Program-made: the position numbers and the translations under genes | Notes under the pieces: generated by a model | What the model was told of the DNA's origin: nothing | Database searches by the model: none | What the model saw: only the letters and a program-made list of their open reading frames with translations | In this document: piece by piece, positions 8,061 through 17,427 of the stretch | Layout: the number at the start of each line of letters is the position of its first letter | How positions within the stretch are numbered: position 1 is the first letter of the stretch | Source of the DNA: Pseudomonas sp. Q1-7 | GTDB taxonomy: Bacteria > Pseudomonadota > Gammaproteobacteria > Pseudomonadales > Pseudomonadaceae | Assembly: GCF_028010285.1 (NCBI RefSeq) | Contig: NZ_CP116304.1 | Span: forward strand, 3,984,501-4,048,500 | Direction of reading: 5' to 3' | Length of the DNA stretch: 64,000 nucleotides

Positions 8061-9410
8061 TCAACCGGCGCGCCGCGCCGGATTCTGGTACAGCCCGGCG
8101 AACAGGTCGGCCATGGCTTCTTCGCTCGGATCTTCCGGCGCCTGGAGGCTGACCGCGCGGCTCACCAGCTGGTGGCTGCGCGGAACCTGCAGATCATCCG
8201 GGATTCGCGGACCGTCGGCCAGATAGGCTACCGGGAGATGCTGGCCGATAGCCAGCCCCAAAACCTCGCCGAGACTGGCCGCTTCGTCCGCCTTGGTGAT
8301 GATGCAGCCGACCAGGCCGCAACGCTTGTAGCTGTGATAGGCCGCCTTGAGTACCTGGCTCTGACTGGTGGCGGCCATCACCAGGTAATTCTTCGCGTTT
8401 ATCGCCCGGCTGGCCAGCGCTTCGAGCTGCATGGCCAGGGCCGGATCGTTGACCGGCAGACCGGCGGTATCGATCAGCACCACGCGCTTGCGGACCAGAG
8501 GCGCCAGGGCCTGGGTCAGCGACTGGCCCGGATCGACCAGGGTCACCGGCACGTTGAGGATGCGGCCGAGGGTCTTGATCTGCTCCTGGGCGCCGATGCG
8601 GAAGCTGTCCATGCTCACCAGCGCGACGCTCTGGGCGCCGTACTTGAGCACGTAGCGGGCAGCCAGCTTGGCCAGCGTGGTGGTCTTGCCCATGCCGGCC
8701 GGGCCGACCAGGGCGATCACCCCGCCCTCTTCCAGCGGCTCGTTCTGCGGCGTGCGGATCGCGTGGGCCAGGTGCGCCAGCAGCATGCGCCAGGCCTGGC
8801 GCGGCTCCTTGACGCCCGCCACCTTGTCCAGCAGCGCGCGGGACAGTTCGGCCGGCAGCCCCATGCGCTGCAGGCGGCGCCAGAGGCTTGCCTGCTGCGG
8901 ACGGCGGCTCTGCATCTGGCCCCAGGCGATGGAGCCCAGTTGCACTTCGATCAGTTCGCGCAGGCCGCTCAGTTCGAAGCGCATCGCGTCCAGGGCAGCC
9001 TGGTCGACGGCGGCGGGCTTGGGCGCGCCGACCGACTCCAGCGGACGCGGCACGCTGCGCGGACGGGCCATGGCGGCGGACAGGGCGGCTTCCGGCAGCT
9101 CCGACTCGATGGCGGTCAACGGCTCACCGGCGAACAATTGACGGTCCTTGCCGGCGTCGGCCTGGGCGCGGGTGGTCAGCTCCGCCTGCGCCTGGGCGAT
9201 ACGCGCCTGGGTCTTGCGCAGCTCGGCTTCGAGGGCCGGATTCGGCTTGCTCGGCGCCGGCGCGGGCAGTGGGTAGTCCAGCGCCGCGGTCAGCTCGACA
9301 CCGCCGGCAACCCGACGGTTACCGATGATGGCGGCATCCGCGCCCAGTTCATCACGCACCAGCTTCATGGCCTGACGCATATCGGCGGCGAAGAAACGTT
9401 TGACCTGCAT
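8061..9410 (-). CDS. flhF: Flagellar biosynthesis GTPase FlhF
   Basis: SRP-type GTPase that marks the cell pole where the flagellum is built. The 449-aa protein has a disordered N-terminal B domain (about 1-160) and an N domain (about 165-235). The G domain carries G1 GPAGMGKTTT, a DSFRIGAQEQ segment, G3 VLIDTAG and G4 TKADE. It lies 15 bp downstream of flhA and 67 bp upstream of the chosen fleN start, the usual flhA-flhF-fleN-fliA order. Together FlhF and FleN set polar location and number. Confidence 0.96.
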   Translation of the reverse strand: MQVKRFFAADMRQAMKLVRDELGADAAIIGNRRVAGGVELTAALDYPLPAPAPSKPNPALEAELRKTQARIAQAQAELTTRAQADAGKDRQLFAGEPLTAIESELPEAALSAAMARPRSVPRPLESVGAPKPAAVDQAALDAMRFELSGLRELIEVQLGSIAWGQMQSRRPQQASLWRRLQRMGLPAELSRALLDKVAGVKEPRQAWRMLLAHLAHAIRTPQNEPLEEGGVIALVGPAGMGKTTTLAKLAARYVLKYGAQSVALVSMDSFRIGAQEQIKTLGRILNVPVTLVDPGQSLTQALAPLVRKRVVLIDTAGLPVNDPALAMQLEALASRAINAKNYLVMAATSQSQVLKAAYHSYKRCGLVGCIITKADEAASLGEVLGLAIGQHLPVAYLADGPRIPDDLQVPRSHQLVSRAVSLQAPEDPSEEAMADLFAGLYQNPARRAG

Positions 9411-9425
9411 GGTCCTTGACCTCGG

Positions 9426-11549
9426 TTAGTTCTGCCCCACAGTCGCGACTATGGTGACCTGCTTGTTGTCCGGAATTTCCTGGTAGGCCAGGACGTGCAT
9501 GGTTGGCACGGCGAGCCTTGCGAAGCGCGACATCATCGCCCGGATCGGCCCGGCCACCAGCAGGATCGCCTGCTTGCCGAGCATCTCCTGGCGCTGCGCC
9601 GCTTCCACCAGGGAACGTTGCAGCTTCTCGGCCATTCCGGGTTCGAGGAGAACGCCATCTTCCGAACCCTGTCCGGCCTTCTGCAGGCTATTCAGCAATA
9701 TCTGTTCCAACCTGGGCTCCAGGGTGATCACAGGCAGCTCCGGCTCTAGTCCCACAATGCTTTGCACGATTGCGCGAGCCAGCGAGACGCGGACCGCCGC
9801 CACCAGCGCGGCGGGATCTTGACTCTTCGGGGCGACGTTGGCGATGGCCTCGGCGATGGTGCGGATGTCGCGAACCGGCACCTGCTCCTGCAGCAACGCC
9901 TGCAGCACCTTGAGCAGGGTCGACAGCGACACCATGCCCGGTACCAGCTCTTCGGCCAGGCGCGGCGAACTCTTGGCGAGGTTCTGCATCAGTTGCTGGA
10001 CTTCTTCGTGGCCCAGCAACTCGTGGGCATGCTTGTGCAATACCTGGTTGAGGTGGGTGGCGACCACGGTGCTGGCGTCGACCACCGTGTAGCCGAGGGA
10101 CTGCGCCTGGTCGCGCTGATTGACGTCGATCCACACCGCTTCCAGGCCGAATGCCGGATCCTTGGCAGCGATGCCGTTGAGGGTGCCGAACACCTGGCCG
10201 GGGTTGATCGCCAGTTCGCGGTCCGGGTAGACCTCCGCCTCGGCCACGCTGACGCCCATCAGCGTCAGGCGGTAGGCGTTGGGCAGCAGGTCGAGGTTGT
10301 CGCGAATATGCACCGAGGGCATCAGGAAGCCCATCTCCTGGGACAGCTTCTTGCGTACGCCCTTGATCCGCGCCAGCAACTGGCCGCCCTGGTTGCGGTC
10401 CACCAGCGGAATCAACCGATAGCCCACCTCCAGGCCCACCAGGTCCACCGGCGTCACGTCATCCCAGCCCAGTTCCTTGGTTTCCTGGGCACGCTGGGCG
10501 GGCAGCAGCTCCTGCTGGCGCTTCTCTTCCTGCACCGTCTCTTCCTTGGCCTTCTTCTGCTTCTGCCAGATCCACCAGGCACCGCCGGCGGCCACCAGGC
10601 CCAGGCCGACGAAAGACATGTGCGGCATGCCCGGCACCAGCCCCATGGCAATGAGGATGGCGGCAGACACCGCCAGTGCCTTGGGCGAGGCGAACATTTG
10701 CCGGTTGACCTGCTGGCCCATGTCCTCGGAGGTGGACACGCGGGTCACCATGATCGCCGCCGCGGTGGACAACAGCAGCGACGGAACCTGCGCCACCAGG
10801 CCGTCGCCGATGGTCAGCAGGGAATAGATGCGACCGGCGTCGCCGAAGCTCAGGCCGTGCTGCAGCATGCCGATGGCAATGCCGCCCAGCAGGTTGATGA
10901 AGAGGACCAGCAGGCCGGCGATGGCGTCGCCACGGACGAACTTGCTGGCACCGTCCATGGAGCCGTAGAAGTCGGCCTCCTGGGACACCTCGGTACGGCG
11001 CTTCTTGGCCTCGGCCTGGTCGATCAGGCCGGCGTTGAGATCCGCATCGATGGCCATCTGCTTGCCCGGCATGGCATCCAGGGTGAAACGCGCGCTCACT
11101 TCGGAGATACGCCCGGCACCCTTGGTGACCACCACGAAGTTGATGATCATCAGGATCGCGAAGACCACGGCACCGACCACGTAGTTGCCGCCCACCACCA
11201 CATCGCCAAAGGCCTGGATCACCTTGCCCGCGGCGTCGTGGCCGTCCTGCCCGTGAAGCAGCACCACGCGAGTGGAGGCCACGTTCAGCGCCAGGCGCAG
11301 CAGGGTGGCCACCAGCAGGATGGTGGGGAAGACCGCGAAGTCCAGCGGGCGCATGGCGTACACGCACACCAGCAGCACGACGATGGACAGGGCGATGTTG
11401 AAGGTGAAGAAGACGTCCAGCAGGAAAGGCGGCACCGGCAGGGTCATCATGCCCAGCATCACCAGCACCAGCAGCGGCACCCCCAGGTTGCCGCGGCCGA
11501 TGCCCATCAGGTTATTGCGGACATTGCCGATCAGTTGCGTACGATCCAC
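9426..11549 (-). CDS. flhA: Flagellar type III export gate protein FlhA
   Basis: Largest membrane component of the flagellar export apparatus; its cytoplasmic domain docks chaperone-substrate complexes. The 707-aa protein has about eight N-terminal membrane segments (residues about 20-330). A conserved cytoplasmic loop (GRISEVSARFTLDAMPGKQM, DLNAGLIDQ) is followed by the C-terminal cytoplasmic domain (about 355-707). The start is GTG at 11549 (MDRTQLIGN), with AGGGGAG about 6 nt upstream; the in-frame ATG at 11591 adds 14 unlikely residues. A sigma54-like promoter lies at about 11638. Confidence 0.96.
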   Translation of the reverse strand: MDRTQLIGNVRNNLMGIGRGNLGVPLLVLVMLGMMTLPVPPFLLDVFFTFNIALSIVVLLVCVYAMRPLDFAVFPTILLVATLLRLALNVASTRVVLLHGQDGHDAAGKVIQAFGDVVVGGNYVVGAVVFAILMIINFVVVTKGAGRISEVSARFTLDAMPGKQMAIDADLNAGLIDQAEAKKRRTEVSQEADFYGSMDGASKFVRGDAIAGLLVLFINLLGGIAIGMLQHGLSFGDAGRIYSLLTIGDGLVAQVPSLLLSTAAAIMVTRVSTSEDMGQQVNRQMFASPKALAVSAAILIAMGLVPGMPHMSFVGLGLVAAGGAWWIWQKQKKAKEETVQEEKRQQELLPAQRAQETKELGWDDVTPVDLVGLEVGYRLIPLVDRNQGGQLLARIKGVRKKLSQEMGFLMPSVHIRDNLDLLPNAYRLTLMGVSVAEAEVYPDRELAINPGQVFGTLNGIAAKDPAFGLEAVWIDVNQRDQAQSLGYTVVDASTVVATHLNQVLHKHAHELLGHEEVQQLMQNLAKSSPRLAEELVPGMVSLSTLLKVLQALLQEQVPVRDIRTIAEAIANVAPKSQDPAALVAAVRVSLARAIVQSIVGLEPELPVITLEPRLEQILLNSLQKAGQGSEDGVLLEPGMAEKLQRSLVEAAQRQEMLGKQAILLVAGPIRAMMSRFARLAVPTMHVLAYQEIPDNKQVTIVATVGQN

Positions 11550-11628
11550 TGCTGCTCCCCTACCCCTTTCGCGGAATCCTGCTCCGCACATCCAATCTTT
11601 TGACGCCCGAAGGCGGCGTCACAGCCCT

Positions 11629-11648
11629 TGTGCAAGAAGCTTTCCAAC
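11629..11648 (-). promoter_or_regulatory. Putative sigma54 promoter of flhA
   Basis: Minus-strand sequence TTGGAAAGCTTCTTGCA has GG (11645-11644) and GC (11633-11632) with the diagnostic 10-bp spacing and the -12 element TTGCA. The -24 element is less canonical (TGGAAA rather than TGGCAC). It lies about 83 bp upstream of the flhA GTG start. Confidence 0.6.
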
Positions 11649-11681
11649 TTCACCAAATGATTGATTTTCGGGAGAAAACCC

Positions 11682-11778
11682 GTAGGAGCGAATTCATTCG
11701 CGATGCAGGTCGCAGACCTGCCCTCGAATATGACCGGGGGCTGCTGCGCAGCCCTTTCGCGAATGAATTCGCTCCCAC
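11682..11778. repeat. REP-type inverted repeat between flhB and flhA
   Basis: Arms at 11682-11703 and 11757-11778 are 22 nt long and complementary except for one base. Each carries the core GGAGCGAATTCATTCGCG, and they are separated by 53 bp. This is the layout of Pseudomonas REP/BIME elements. A related element is at 50900-50937. Confidence 0.8.
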
Positions 11779-11799
11779 AAGGGAGAGGTGGAGCTCAGG

Positions 11800-12936
11800 T
11801 CACTCGTCGCGCCGCAGCTCCGCCGGGATCGGCAGGTCGCGCAGCGGATCCGGACGCTTGCCCTTGCCGGCGCGGAACTGCTTGAGCTGGTAGACGTAGG
11901 CCAGCACCTGGGCCACGGCCAGGTAGAGGCCGGCGGGGATTTCCTGGTCCAGCTCGGTGGAGTAGTACACCGCCCGCGCCAGGGCCGGGGATTCCAGCAC
12001 CGTCACCCGGCTTTCCTGGGCGATCTCGCGGATCTTCAGCGCGGTGAAGTCGTTGCCCTTGGCCAGCAGGAGCGGCGCGCCGCCCTTGTCGGCGTCGTAC
12101 TTCAGCGCCACGGCGAAGTGGGTCGGGTTGGTGATGACCACGTCGGCCTCGGGCACGGCGGCCATCATGCGGCGCTCGGCCATTTCCCGCTGCAGGCGGC
12201 GGATGCGCGACTTGACCTCGGGCTTGCCCTCGGTGTCCTTGTATTCGTCGCGCACTTCCTGCTTGGTCATCATCAGCTTCTGCTTGTTGTCCCAGAGCTG
12301 GAACGGCACGTCCACGGCGGCGATCAGGATCAGCCCGCAGGCCAGCCAGACCGCGCTCCACCCCACCACCTGGACACTGTGCAGGATGGCCATGTCCAAT
12401 GGTTCGTGGGCAATCGCCAACAAATCGTCGCGGTCGGAATTGAGCACCGCCAGGGCCACCAGCAGGATGAGCGCGAACTTGGCCAGGGCCTTGAGCAATT
12501 CGACCAGGGCGTGCATGGAGAACATCCGCTTGAGCCCGGACAACGGATTCATGCGGCTGAACTTGGGCAACAGCGCCTCGCTGGAGAACAACCAGCCGCC
12601 GAGGGAAATCGGCCCGGCGATGGACACCACCAGCAGGGTGATCAACAGCGGCAGCAGCGCATCGAGGGCCATCTTGCCCGAGGCGAGCAGCAGCAGCGCC
12701 ATGCTGCGCTCATCCATCAGCACCGCCCGCGACAGCTCGAAGTTGGACTGCATCATCTGCATCAGCATGTCCGCCAGCCCGCCGCCACTGGCCAGCACGC
12801 CACCGGCCCCGGCGAGGGTCACGGCCAGGGTGTTGAGCTCGCGGGAACGGGCGATCTGGCCCTTCTCGCGGGCCTCCTGCAACCGTTTACCTGTGGGCTC
12901 TTCACTCTTGTCCGCCCCGCTCTCACTCTCCGCCAC
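11800..12936 (-). CDS. flhB: Flagellar export switch protein FlhB
   Basis: Export-gate component that switches specificity from rod/hook to filament substrates. The 378-aa protein starts with the conserved charged segment (SEEPTGKRLQEAREKGQIARSREL is the full-family hallmark, residues 11-34). It has four membrane segments (about 35-55, 95-115, 150-170, 190-210) and a cytoplasmic domain with the autocleavage motif NPTH at residues 270-273. Cleavage after Asn270 is expected. It is the last gene of the fliLMNOPQR-flhB run, 41 bp after fliR. Confidence 0.97.
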   Translation of the reverse strand: MAESESGADKSEEPTGKRLQEAREKGQIARSRELNTLAVTLAGAGGVLASGGGLADMLMQMMQSNFELSRAVLMDERSMALLLLASGKMALDALLPLLITLLVVSIAGPISLGGWLFSSEALLPKFSRMNPLSGLKRMFSMHALVELLKALAKFALILLVALAVLNSDRDDLLAIAHEPLDMAILHSVQVVGWSAVWLACGLILIAAVDVPFQLWDNKQKLMMTKQEVRDEYKDTEGKPEVKSRIRRLQREMAERRMMAAVPEADVVITNPTHFAVALKYDADKGGAPLLLAKGNDFTALKIREIAQESRVTVLESPALARAVYYSTELDQEIPAGLYLAVAQVLAYVYQLKQFRAGKGKRPDPLRDLPIPAELRRDE

Positions 12937-12977
12937 GGAAAACTACCTGCGTTGCCAGTGTTGCGTCGGTTGGTCGT

Positions 12978-13754
12978 TCATCGCGCCCTCGCCAGTTCGC
13001 GCAGGAGCTGCAGGGCGTCGCTGGCGAGGACCTGGTACTGGGCGAGGATATCGGCCATGCCGATCCAGACGATCACCAGGCCCAGGGCCAGGGTCAGCGG
13101 AAAGCCGATGGAAAAGATGTTCAGCTGCGGCGCGGCGCGGGTCATCACGCCGAAGGCCAGGTTCACCACCAGCAGCGCGGTGATCGCCGGTAGCGACAGC
13201 AGCAGGCCGGCACCCATCATCCAGCCGAGCTTGCCAGCCACCTCCCAGTGATGGGCGGTCAGCAGCCCGCCGCCCGCCGGCAGCGTGACAAAGCTCTCCG
13301 CCAGCACCTCGAACACCACCAGATGGCCGTTCATGGCGAGGAACAGCAAGGTCACCAGCATCAGGTAGAACTGGCCGAGCACCGGCACCGAAACGCCGTT
13401 GGTGGGGTCGACCATGGAGGCGAACCCCAGGCCCATCTGCATGGAGATGATCTGCCCCGCCACCACGAAGGCATGGAAGAACAGTTGCAGCACGAAGCCG
13501 AGCAAGGCGCCGATCAGCACCTGTTCGCCCACCAGCAGGATGCTGCGCAGGTTCAGGGCATCCACCTGCGGCATGGGCGGCAGGGTCGGCACCAGCACCA
13601 CGGCGATGGCCAGCGCCAGGTAAAGGCGTACGCGAACAGGCACCAGCTGGGTGCCGATGATCGGCATGGTCATCAGCAGAGCGGCGATGCGAAACAACGG
13701 CAGCAGGAAGCTGCCCACCCAGCCGCCGATCTGTGCGTCGCTCAGCTCCAGCAT
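12978..13754 (-). CDS. fliR: Flagellar export protein FliR
   Basis: Integral-membrane component of the FliPQR export-gate core. The 258-aa, strongly hydrophobic protein has several membrane segments and the family segment GFVLQLFFHAFVVAGQIISMQ with the MGLGFASMVDP loop in the middle. It ends in a short charged tail (LRELARAR). It begins 1 bp after the fliQ stop, so fliP-Q-R-flhB are tightly packed and translationally linked. Confidence 0.96.
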   Translation of the reverse strand: MLELSDAQIGGWVGSFLLPLFRIAALLMTMPIIGTQLVPVRVRLYLALAIAVVLVPTLPPMPQVDALNLRSILLVGEQVLIGALLGFVLQLFFHAFVVAGQIISMQMGLGFASMVDPTNGVSVPVLGQFYLMLVTLLFLAMNGHLVVFEVLAESFVTLPAGGGLLTAHHWEVAGKLGWMMGAGLLLSLPAITALLVVNLAFGVMTRAAPQLNIFSIGFPLTLALGLVIVWIGMADILAQYQVLASDALQLLRELARAR

Positions 13755-13755
13755 G

Positions 13756-14025
13756 TCAGCCGATCAGCATGGGGATGTTCTGATAGAGCGTCTGGATGTA
13801 CTCCATCAGTTGGCGGGTCAGCCAGGGGCCGGCCCAGATCAGGGTGACCAGCATCACCAGCAGGCGCGGCAGGAAGCTCAGGGTCTGTTCGTTGATCTGC
13901 GTGGCGGCCTGGAACATGGCGACGATCAGGCCCACCACCAGGCTCGGCACCACCAGGATGCCGACGATCAGGCAGGTCAGCCAGAGCGCTTCGCGGAACA
14001 GATCGACGGCAATCTCGGGTGTCAT
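13756..14025 (-). CDS. fliQ: Flagellar export protein FliQ
   Basis: Small two-helix membrane protein of the export gate (several copies per complex). The 89-aa sequence has two membrane segments, about residues 13-37 (ALWLTCLIVGILVVPSLVVGL) and 52-75 (LPRLLVMLVTLIWAGPWL), with the conserved loop QAATQINEQTL between them. It is 2 bp from the fliP stop and 1 bp from fliR. Confidence 0.96.
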   Translation of the reverse strand: MTPEIAVDLFREALWLTCLIVGILVVPSLVVGLIVAMFQAATQINEQTLSFLPRLLVMLVTLIWAGPWLTRQLMEYIQTLYQNIPMLIG

Positions 14026-14027
14026 CG

Positions 14028-14786
14028 CTAGACGCCTCCGAAGCTTCCGGCCAGTGTGCCGATGATCAGCGCCCAGCCATCCACCAGCACGAACAGCATG
14101 ATCTTGAACGGCAGGGAAATGATCAGCGGCGAGAGCATCATCATGCCCATGGCCATCAGCACGCTGGCCACCACCAGGTCGATGATCAGGAAGGGGATGA
14201 AGATCATGAAGCCGATCTGGAATGCGGTCTTCAGCTCGGAGGTGACGAACGCCGGCACCAGGATGGTCAGGGGCGCAGCGTCGGCGCTGGGAATGTCGGT
14301 GCGCTTGGACAGGCGCATGAACAGGTCGAGGTCGCTGGCGCGGGTCTGCGCCAGCATGAAGTCCTTGATCGGCACCTCGGCCCTGGCCAGCGCGTCCTGG
14401 GCGGTCATCTGTTCGTTGAGATAGGGCTGCAGGGCATCGCGGTTCACCCGGTCGAACACCGGCGCCATGATGAACATCGTCAGGAACAGCGCCAGGCCGA
14501 TGAGTATCTGGTTGGACGGTGTCTGCTGCAGGCCCAGTGCCTGGCGCAGGATGGAGAAGACGATGATGATCCGGGTGAAGCTGGTCATCAGCATGACGAA
14601 CGCCGGGATGAAACTCAGCGCCGTCATGATCAGCAGGATCTGCAGGCTTACCGAGTATTCCTGCTGGCCTTCGGGGTTGGTGGACAGCGTAATGGCCGGC
14701 ACCGACAGGGGGTTGTCGGCGCCAAGGGCCAGGGGTGCGGCCAGTGCCAGCAGCAGAGCGATAACGAGGCGGTGCAGGGGCATCAA
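14028..14786 (-). CDS. fliP: Flagellar export protein FliP
   Basis: Core of the export channel, and the unusual member with a cleavable signal peptide. The 252-aa product has an N-terminal signal ([18 protein letters not shown]..., predicted cut after about residue 22). The first membrane segment carries [20 protein letters not shown], followed by the [16 protein letters not shown] motif, a periplasmic loop and two C-terminal membrane segments. It overlaps the end of fliO by 4 bp. Confidence 0.96.
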   Translation of the reverse strand: MMPLHRLVIALLLALAAPLALGADNPLSVPAITLSTNPEGQQEYSVSLQILLIMTALSFIPAFVMLMTSFTRIIIVFSILRQALGLQQTPSNQILIGLALFLTMFIMAPVFDRVNRDALQPYLNEQMTAQDALARAEVPIKDFMLAQTRASDLDLFMRLSKRTDIPSADAAPLTILVPAFVTSELKTAFQIGFMIFIPFLIIDLVVASVLMAMGMMMLSPLIISLPFKIMLFVLVDGWALIIGTLAGSFGGV

Positions 14787-15223
14787 TGCTTGTCCTTGCC
14801 GAGCAGTTCCATCAGGCGTTGGGCGAACTCCGGCGTGGCGGCCTGCGCATCGGGCAGGTGCACGGGCTCCTTCAGCACATGCAGCGGGGTGATGCGCCCG
14901 GCGCTGATACCCAGCAGGATCTGTTCATTGCCGACCTGTACCAGCACCAGCCGATCACGCGGGCCGAGGGCCTGGCTGGACACCAGCTTGATCACCTGGC
15001 CGTCACGCGGGCCGAGCTGCTGCACCCGGCGCAGCAGCCAGGCAAGCAGGACAATCAGCCCCACCACCAGCAGCAGGCCGATGGCGAGCTGACCGAGCTG
15101 CGCGGCCATGCCGCTGCCAGCCTGAGCCGCGGCGGCGGCCGGTGCCGGTGGGGTGGCGGCGATTTCGGCAGCGACGGCGCCGAGGGAGGGCAGGCAGGCC
15201 AGCGCGAGAAGAAGACGGCGCAT
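14783..15223 (-). CDS. fliO: Flagellar export assembly protein FliO
   Basis: Scaffold that stabilises FliP during export-gate assembly. The 146-aa protein has an N-terminal signal-like segment ([18 protein letters not shown]), one strong membrane helix at about residues 44-65 ([19 protein letters not shown]) and a soluble C-terminal domain. That domain has the FliO-typical [24 protein letters not shown] stretch (about 85-108). It lies 4 bp after fliN and overlaps fliP by 4 bp. Confidence 0.95.
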   Translation of the reverse strand: MRRLLLALACLPSLGAVAAEIAATPPAPAAAAAQAGSGMAAQLGQLAIGLLLVVGLIVLLAWLLRRVQQLGPRDGQVIKLVSSQALGPRDRLVLVQVGNEQILLGISAGRITPLHVLKEPVHLPDAQAATPEFAQRLMELLGKDKH

Positions 15224-15227
15224 GGTG

Positions 15228-15692
15228 TCAGCGCAGCTTCTTGATGCGTTCGCTCGGGCTGATCACGTCGGTCAGCCGGATACCGAACTTCTCGTTGACC
15301 ACCACCACCTCGCCGTGGGCGATCAGGGTGCCGTTGACCAGCACGTCCAGGGGCTCGCCCGCCAGGCGGTCGAGTTCGATCACCGAGCCCTGGTTCAACT
15401 GCAGCAGATTACGGATGGTGATGTCGGTGTTGCCCACTTCCATGGAGATGGACACCGGGATATCCAGAATCACATCCAGGTTGGGGCCGTCCAGGCTCAC
15501 CGGGCCGCTGGCCTTCGGCGCGCTGCCGAACTCCTCCATCGGCGCGCGCGGCGAAGCGGGTGCGGCCGCGCCCTGGTTCATCAGCGCGTCGATGTCGTCC
15601 TGGGACGCGTCACCGGCCTCGGCCAGAGCGGCGGCCCATTCGTCGGCCAGGGCCTGTTCTTCGGGAGTCGGGATATCCATGTCGTTTGCCAT
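15228..15692 (-). CDS. fliN: Flagellar motor switch protein FliN
   Basis: C-ring component that binds CheY-P and the export ATPase complex. The 154-aa protein has a variable N-terminal half containing DDIDALMNQ, which resembles the FliM CheY-binding peptide. It ends in a SpoA/SurfaceAtg-type C-terminal domain (about 75-154; DIPVSISMEVGNTDITIRNLL, GEPLDVLVNGTLIAHGEVVVV). The start is ATG 15692 (MANDMDIP), with GAGGT about 6 nt upstream. A longer reading to 15734 would add 14 residues reaching the fliM stop. Confidence 0.96.
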   Translation of the reverse strand: MANDMDIPTPEEQALADEWAAALAEAGDASQDDIDALMNQGAAAPASPRAPMEEFGSAPKASGPVSLDGPNLDVILDIPVSISMEVGNTDITIRNLLQLNQGSVIELDRLAGEPLDVLVNGTLIAHGEVVVVNEKFGIRLTDVISPSERIKKLR

Positions 15693-15734
15693 CGCTTGAC
15701 CTCGGCTGGCTCTGGATTCGTGGGCAGCGCGCAA

Positions 15735-16706
15735 TCAGCGCTGGCGTTCGATTGGTTCGAGGATCTGCAGGGACAGGTTGCCCTTGTGCGATCCCAGCTT
15801 GGCCTTGAAGGCCGGCACGCCGTTGGCGCGCATGACCATGTGTTCGGGCAATTCCACCGGGATCACGTCGCCCGGCTGCATGTGCAGGATGTCCCGCAGC
15901 TTGAGCTGGCGGCGCACCACGGTGGCGGCCACCGGCACGCTGACGTCGAGGATGTCCTCGCGCAGGGCCTTGATCCAGCGCTCGTCCTGGTCGTCGACGT
16001 CGGACTGGAAGCCGGCGTCGAGCATCTCGCGAATCGGCTCGATCATCGAATAGGGCATGGTGATGTGCAGGTCACCGCCACCGCCATCCAGTTCGATGTG
16101 GAAGGTGGACACCACCACCACTTCGCTGGGGCTGACGATGTTGGCCAGGGCCGGGTTCACCTCCGAGTTGATGTACTCGAAGTTCACGTCCATCACCGCG
16201 TGCCAGGCCTCGGCCAGGTCGACGAAGGCCTGGTCCAGCACCATGCGCACCACGCGCAGTTCGGTGGGGGTGAACTCGCGGCCTTCGATCTTGGCGTGGC
16301 GCCCGTCGCCGCCGAAGAAGTTGTCCACCAGCTTGAACACCAGCTTGGCGTCGAGAATGAACAGCGAGGTGCCGCGCAGCGGCTTCATTTTCACCAGGTT
16401 GAGGCTGGTGGGCACATAGAGCGAATGCACGTACTCGCCGAACTTCATCACCTGCACGCCGCCCACGGCCACGTCGGCGGAGCGCCGCAGCAGGTTGAAC
16501 ATGCTGATGCGGGTGTAACGGGCGAAGCGCTCGTTGATCATTTCCAGGGTCGGCATGCGCCCGCGGACGATGCGGTCCTGGCTGGTCAGGTCATAGCTTT
16601 TGACACTGGTGGGGTCCGCATCGGTCTCGGTTTCCACCAGGCCGTCGTCGACGCCGTGCAGCAGCGCGTCGATTTCGTCCTGGGACAGCAGGTCTTGAAC
16701 AGCCAT
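15735..16706 (-). CDS. fliM: Flagellar motor switch protein FliM
   Basis: Switch protein that binds CheY-P and links FliG to FliN. The 323-aa protein begins with the CheY-binding peptide LLSQDEIDALLHG (residues 6-18). A CheC-like middle domain (about 45-230, GGVQVMKFGEYVHSL...GGDGRHAKIEGREFTPTE) leads to a C-terminal SpoA domain (about 245-320). It lies between fliL (15 bp) and fliN. The N-terminal peptide is the comparison point for the CheA repeats. Confidence 0.97.
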   Translation of the reverse strand: MAVQDLLSQDEIDALLHGVDDGLVETETDADPTSVKSYDLTSQDRIVRGRMPTLEMINERFARYTRISMFNLLRRSADVAVGGVQVMKFGEYVHSLYVPTSLNLVKMKPLRGTSLFILDAKLVFKLVDNFFGGDGRHAKIEGREFTPTELRVVRMVLDQAFVDLAEAWHAVMDVNFEYINSEVNPALANIVSPSEVVVVSTFHIELDGGGGDLHITMPYSMIEPIREMLDAGFQSDVDDQDERWIKALREDILDVSVPVAATVVRRQLKLRDILHMQPGDVIPVELPEHMVMRANGVPAFKAKLGSHKGNLSLQILEPIERQR

Positions 16707-16721
16707 GGTCGCGTACCTTGC

Positions 16722-17237
16722 CTACTGCAATACGAAGTTGGTGAACAGCACTTGCTCGACGGTCATCGCGCCGGTTTCCTGCGTGGCCAGTTCCTGCACG
16801 GTGGCGGTGGCCTGCTGTCGCAGCATTTCCTTGCCGACCGGGGTCGCCAGGTTGTCGAAGCTCTGCCCGGAAAAAAGCATGACCAGCTTGTTGCGCAGCA
16901 CCGGCATGTGCACCTTGAGGGCGTCCAGCTGGGCCTTGTCGCGGGCCATCAGCGACACACTCACCTGCATGTAGCGTTGGCGGCCGTTCTGGTTGAAGTT
17001 GACCACGAAGGCCGGGGCCAGGTCCTGGTACACCGCGGGTTGCTTGTCGGGCGTGGCGGCTGCCTCTTCCTGGGTGGGCTCGGCGGCCTTGTCGCCACGA
17101 CTGAGAAAGTACCAGGTGGCCCCCACCGACAGACCAACCGCCAGCATCAGCGCCACCACGCCCAGGATGATGAGTTTCAGCTTGCTCTTGCTGCCCGCAG
17201 CGCCCTCTACCGGGGCCTTCGCTTCTTTCTTCGCCAT
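16722..17237 (-). CDS. fliL: Flagellar basal-body associated protein FliL
   Basis: Single-pass inner-membrane protein that surrounds or supports the stator. The 171-aa product has a lysine-rich cytoplasmic N-terminus, a membrane helix at about residues 22-45 (KLIILGVVALMLAVGLSVGATWYFL) and a periplasmic domain. It ends in TVEQVLFTNFVLQ, the usual family C-terminus. It is first in the fliLMNOPQR-flhB transcript; a sigma54-like promoter sits about 50 bp upstream. Confidence 0.95.
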   Translation of the reverse strand: MAKKEAKAPVEGAAGSKSKLKLIILGVVALMLAVGLSVGATWYFLSRGDKAAEPTQEEAAATPDKQPAVYQDLAPAFVVNFNQNGRQRYMQVSVSLMARDKAQLDALKVHMPVLRNKLVMLFSGQSFDNLATPVGKEMLRQQATATVQELATQETGAMTVEQVLFTNFVLQ

Positions 17238-17286
17238 GCCAATAATCCGTCGCCGGGCGGGAGAATCCCGCCATTTCCTGGGGAGT

Positions 17287-17305
17287 GAGCAAGTGTTATG
17301 CCAGC
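17287..17305 (-). promoter_or_regulatory. Putative sigma54 promoter of the fliL operon
   Basis: Minus-strand CTGGCATAACACTTGCT has GG (17302-17301) and GC (17290-17289) exactly 10 bp apart and near-consensus TGGCA and TTGCT elements. It lies about 50 bp upstream of the fliL ATG. Confidence 0.75.
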
Positions 17306-17359
17306 CCGCCAGCCGACCGGCGGTTCAGGCAACTGCTTCAGGGCTGCGGATATACCAGT

Positions 17360-17395
17360 GTCGGGGGCGGCTGTCACGGGGTTCCCGCCCCCGAC
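17360..17395. terminator. Stem-loop downstream of fliK
   Basis: An 11-bp perfect stem (GTCGGGGGCGG / CCGCCCCCGAC) with a 14-nt loop lies 33 bp beyond the fliK stop and upstream of the fliL promoter. There is no clear T-run, so termination may be weak or protein-assisted. Confidence 0.5.
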
Positions 17396-17427
17396 CCTCG
17401 TGCAGGTCCGGGGCGGGAAGGGTCGCG

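Noticed and set aside
15153-17288. 711-aa plus-strand open frame opposite fliL/fliM/fliN
   Set aside because: Spans three real genes in antisense and is His/Gln-rich shadow text.
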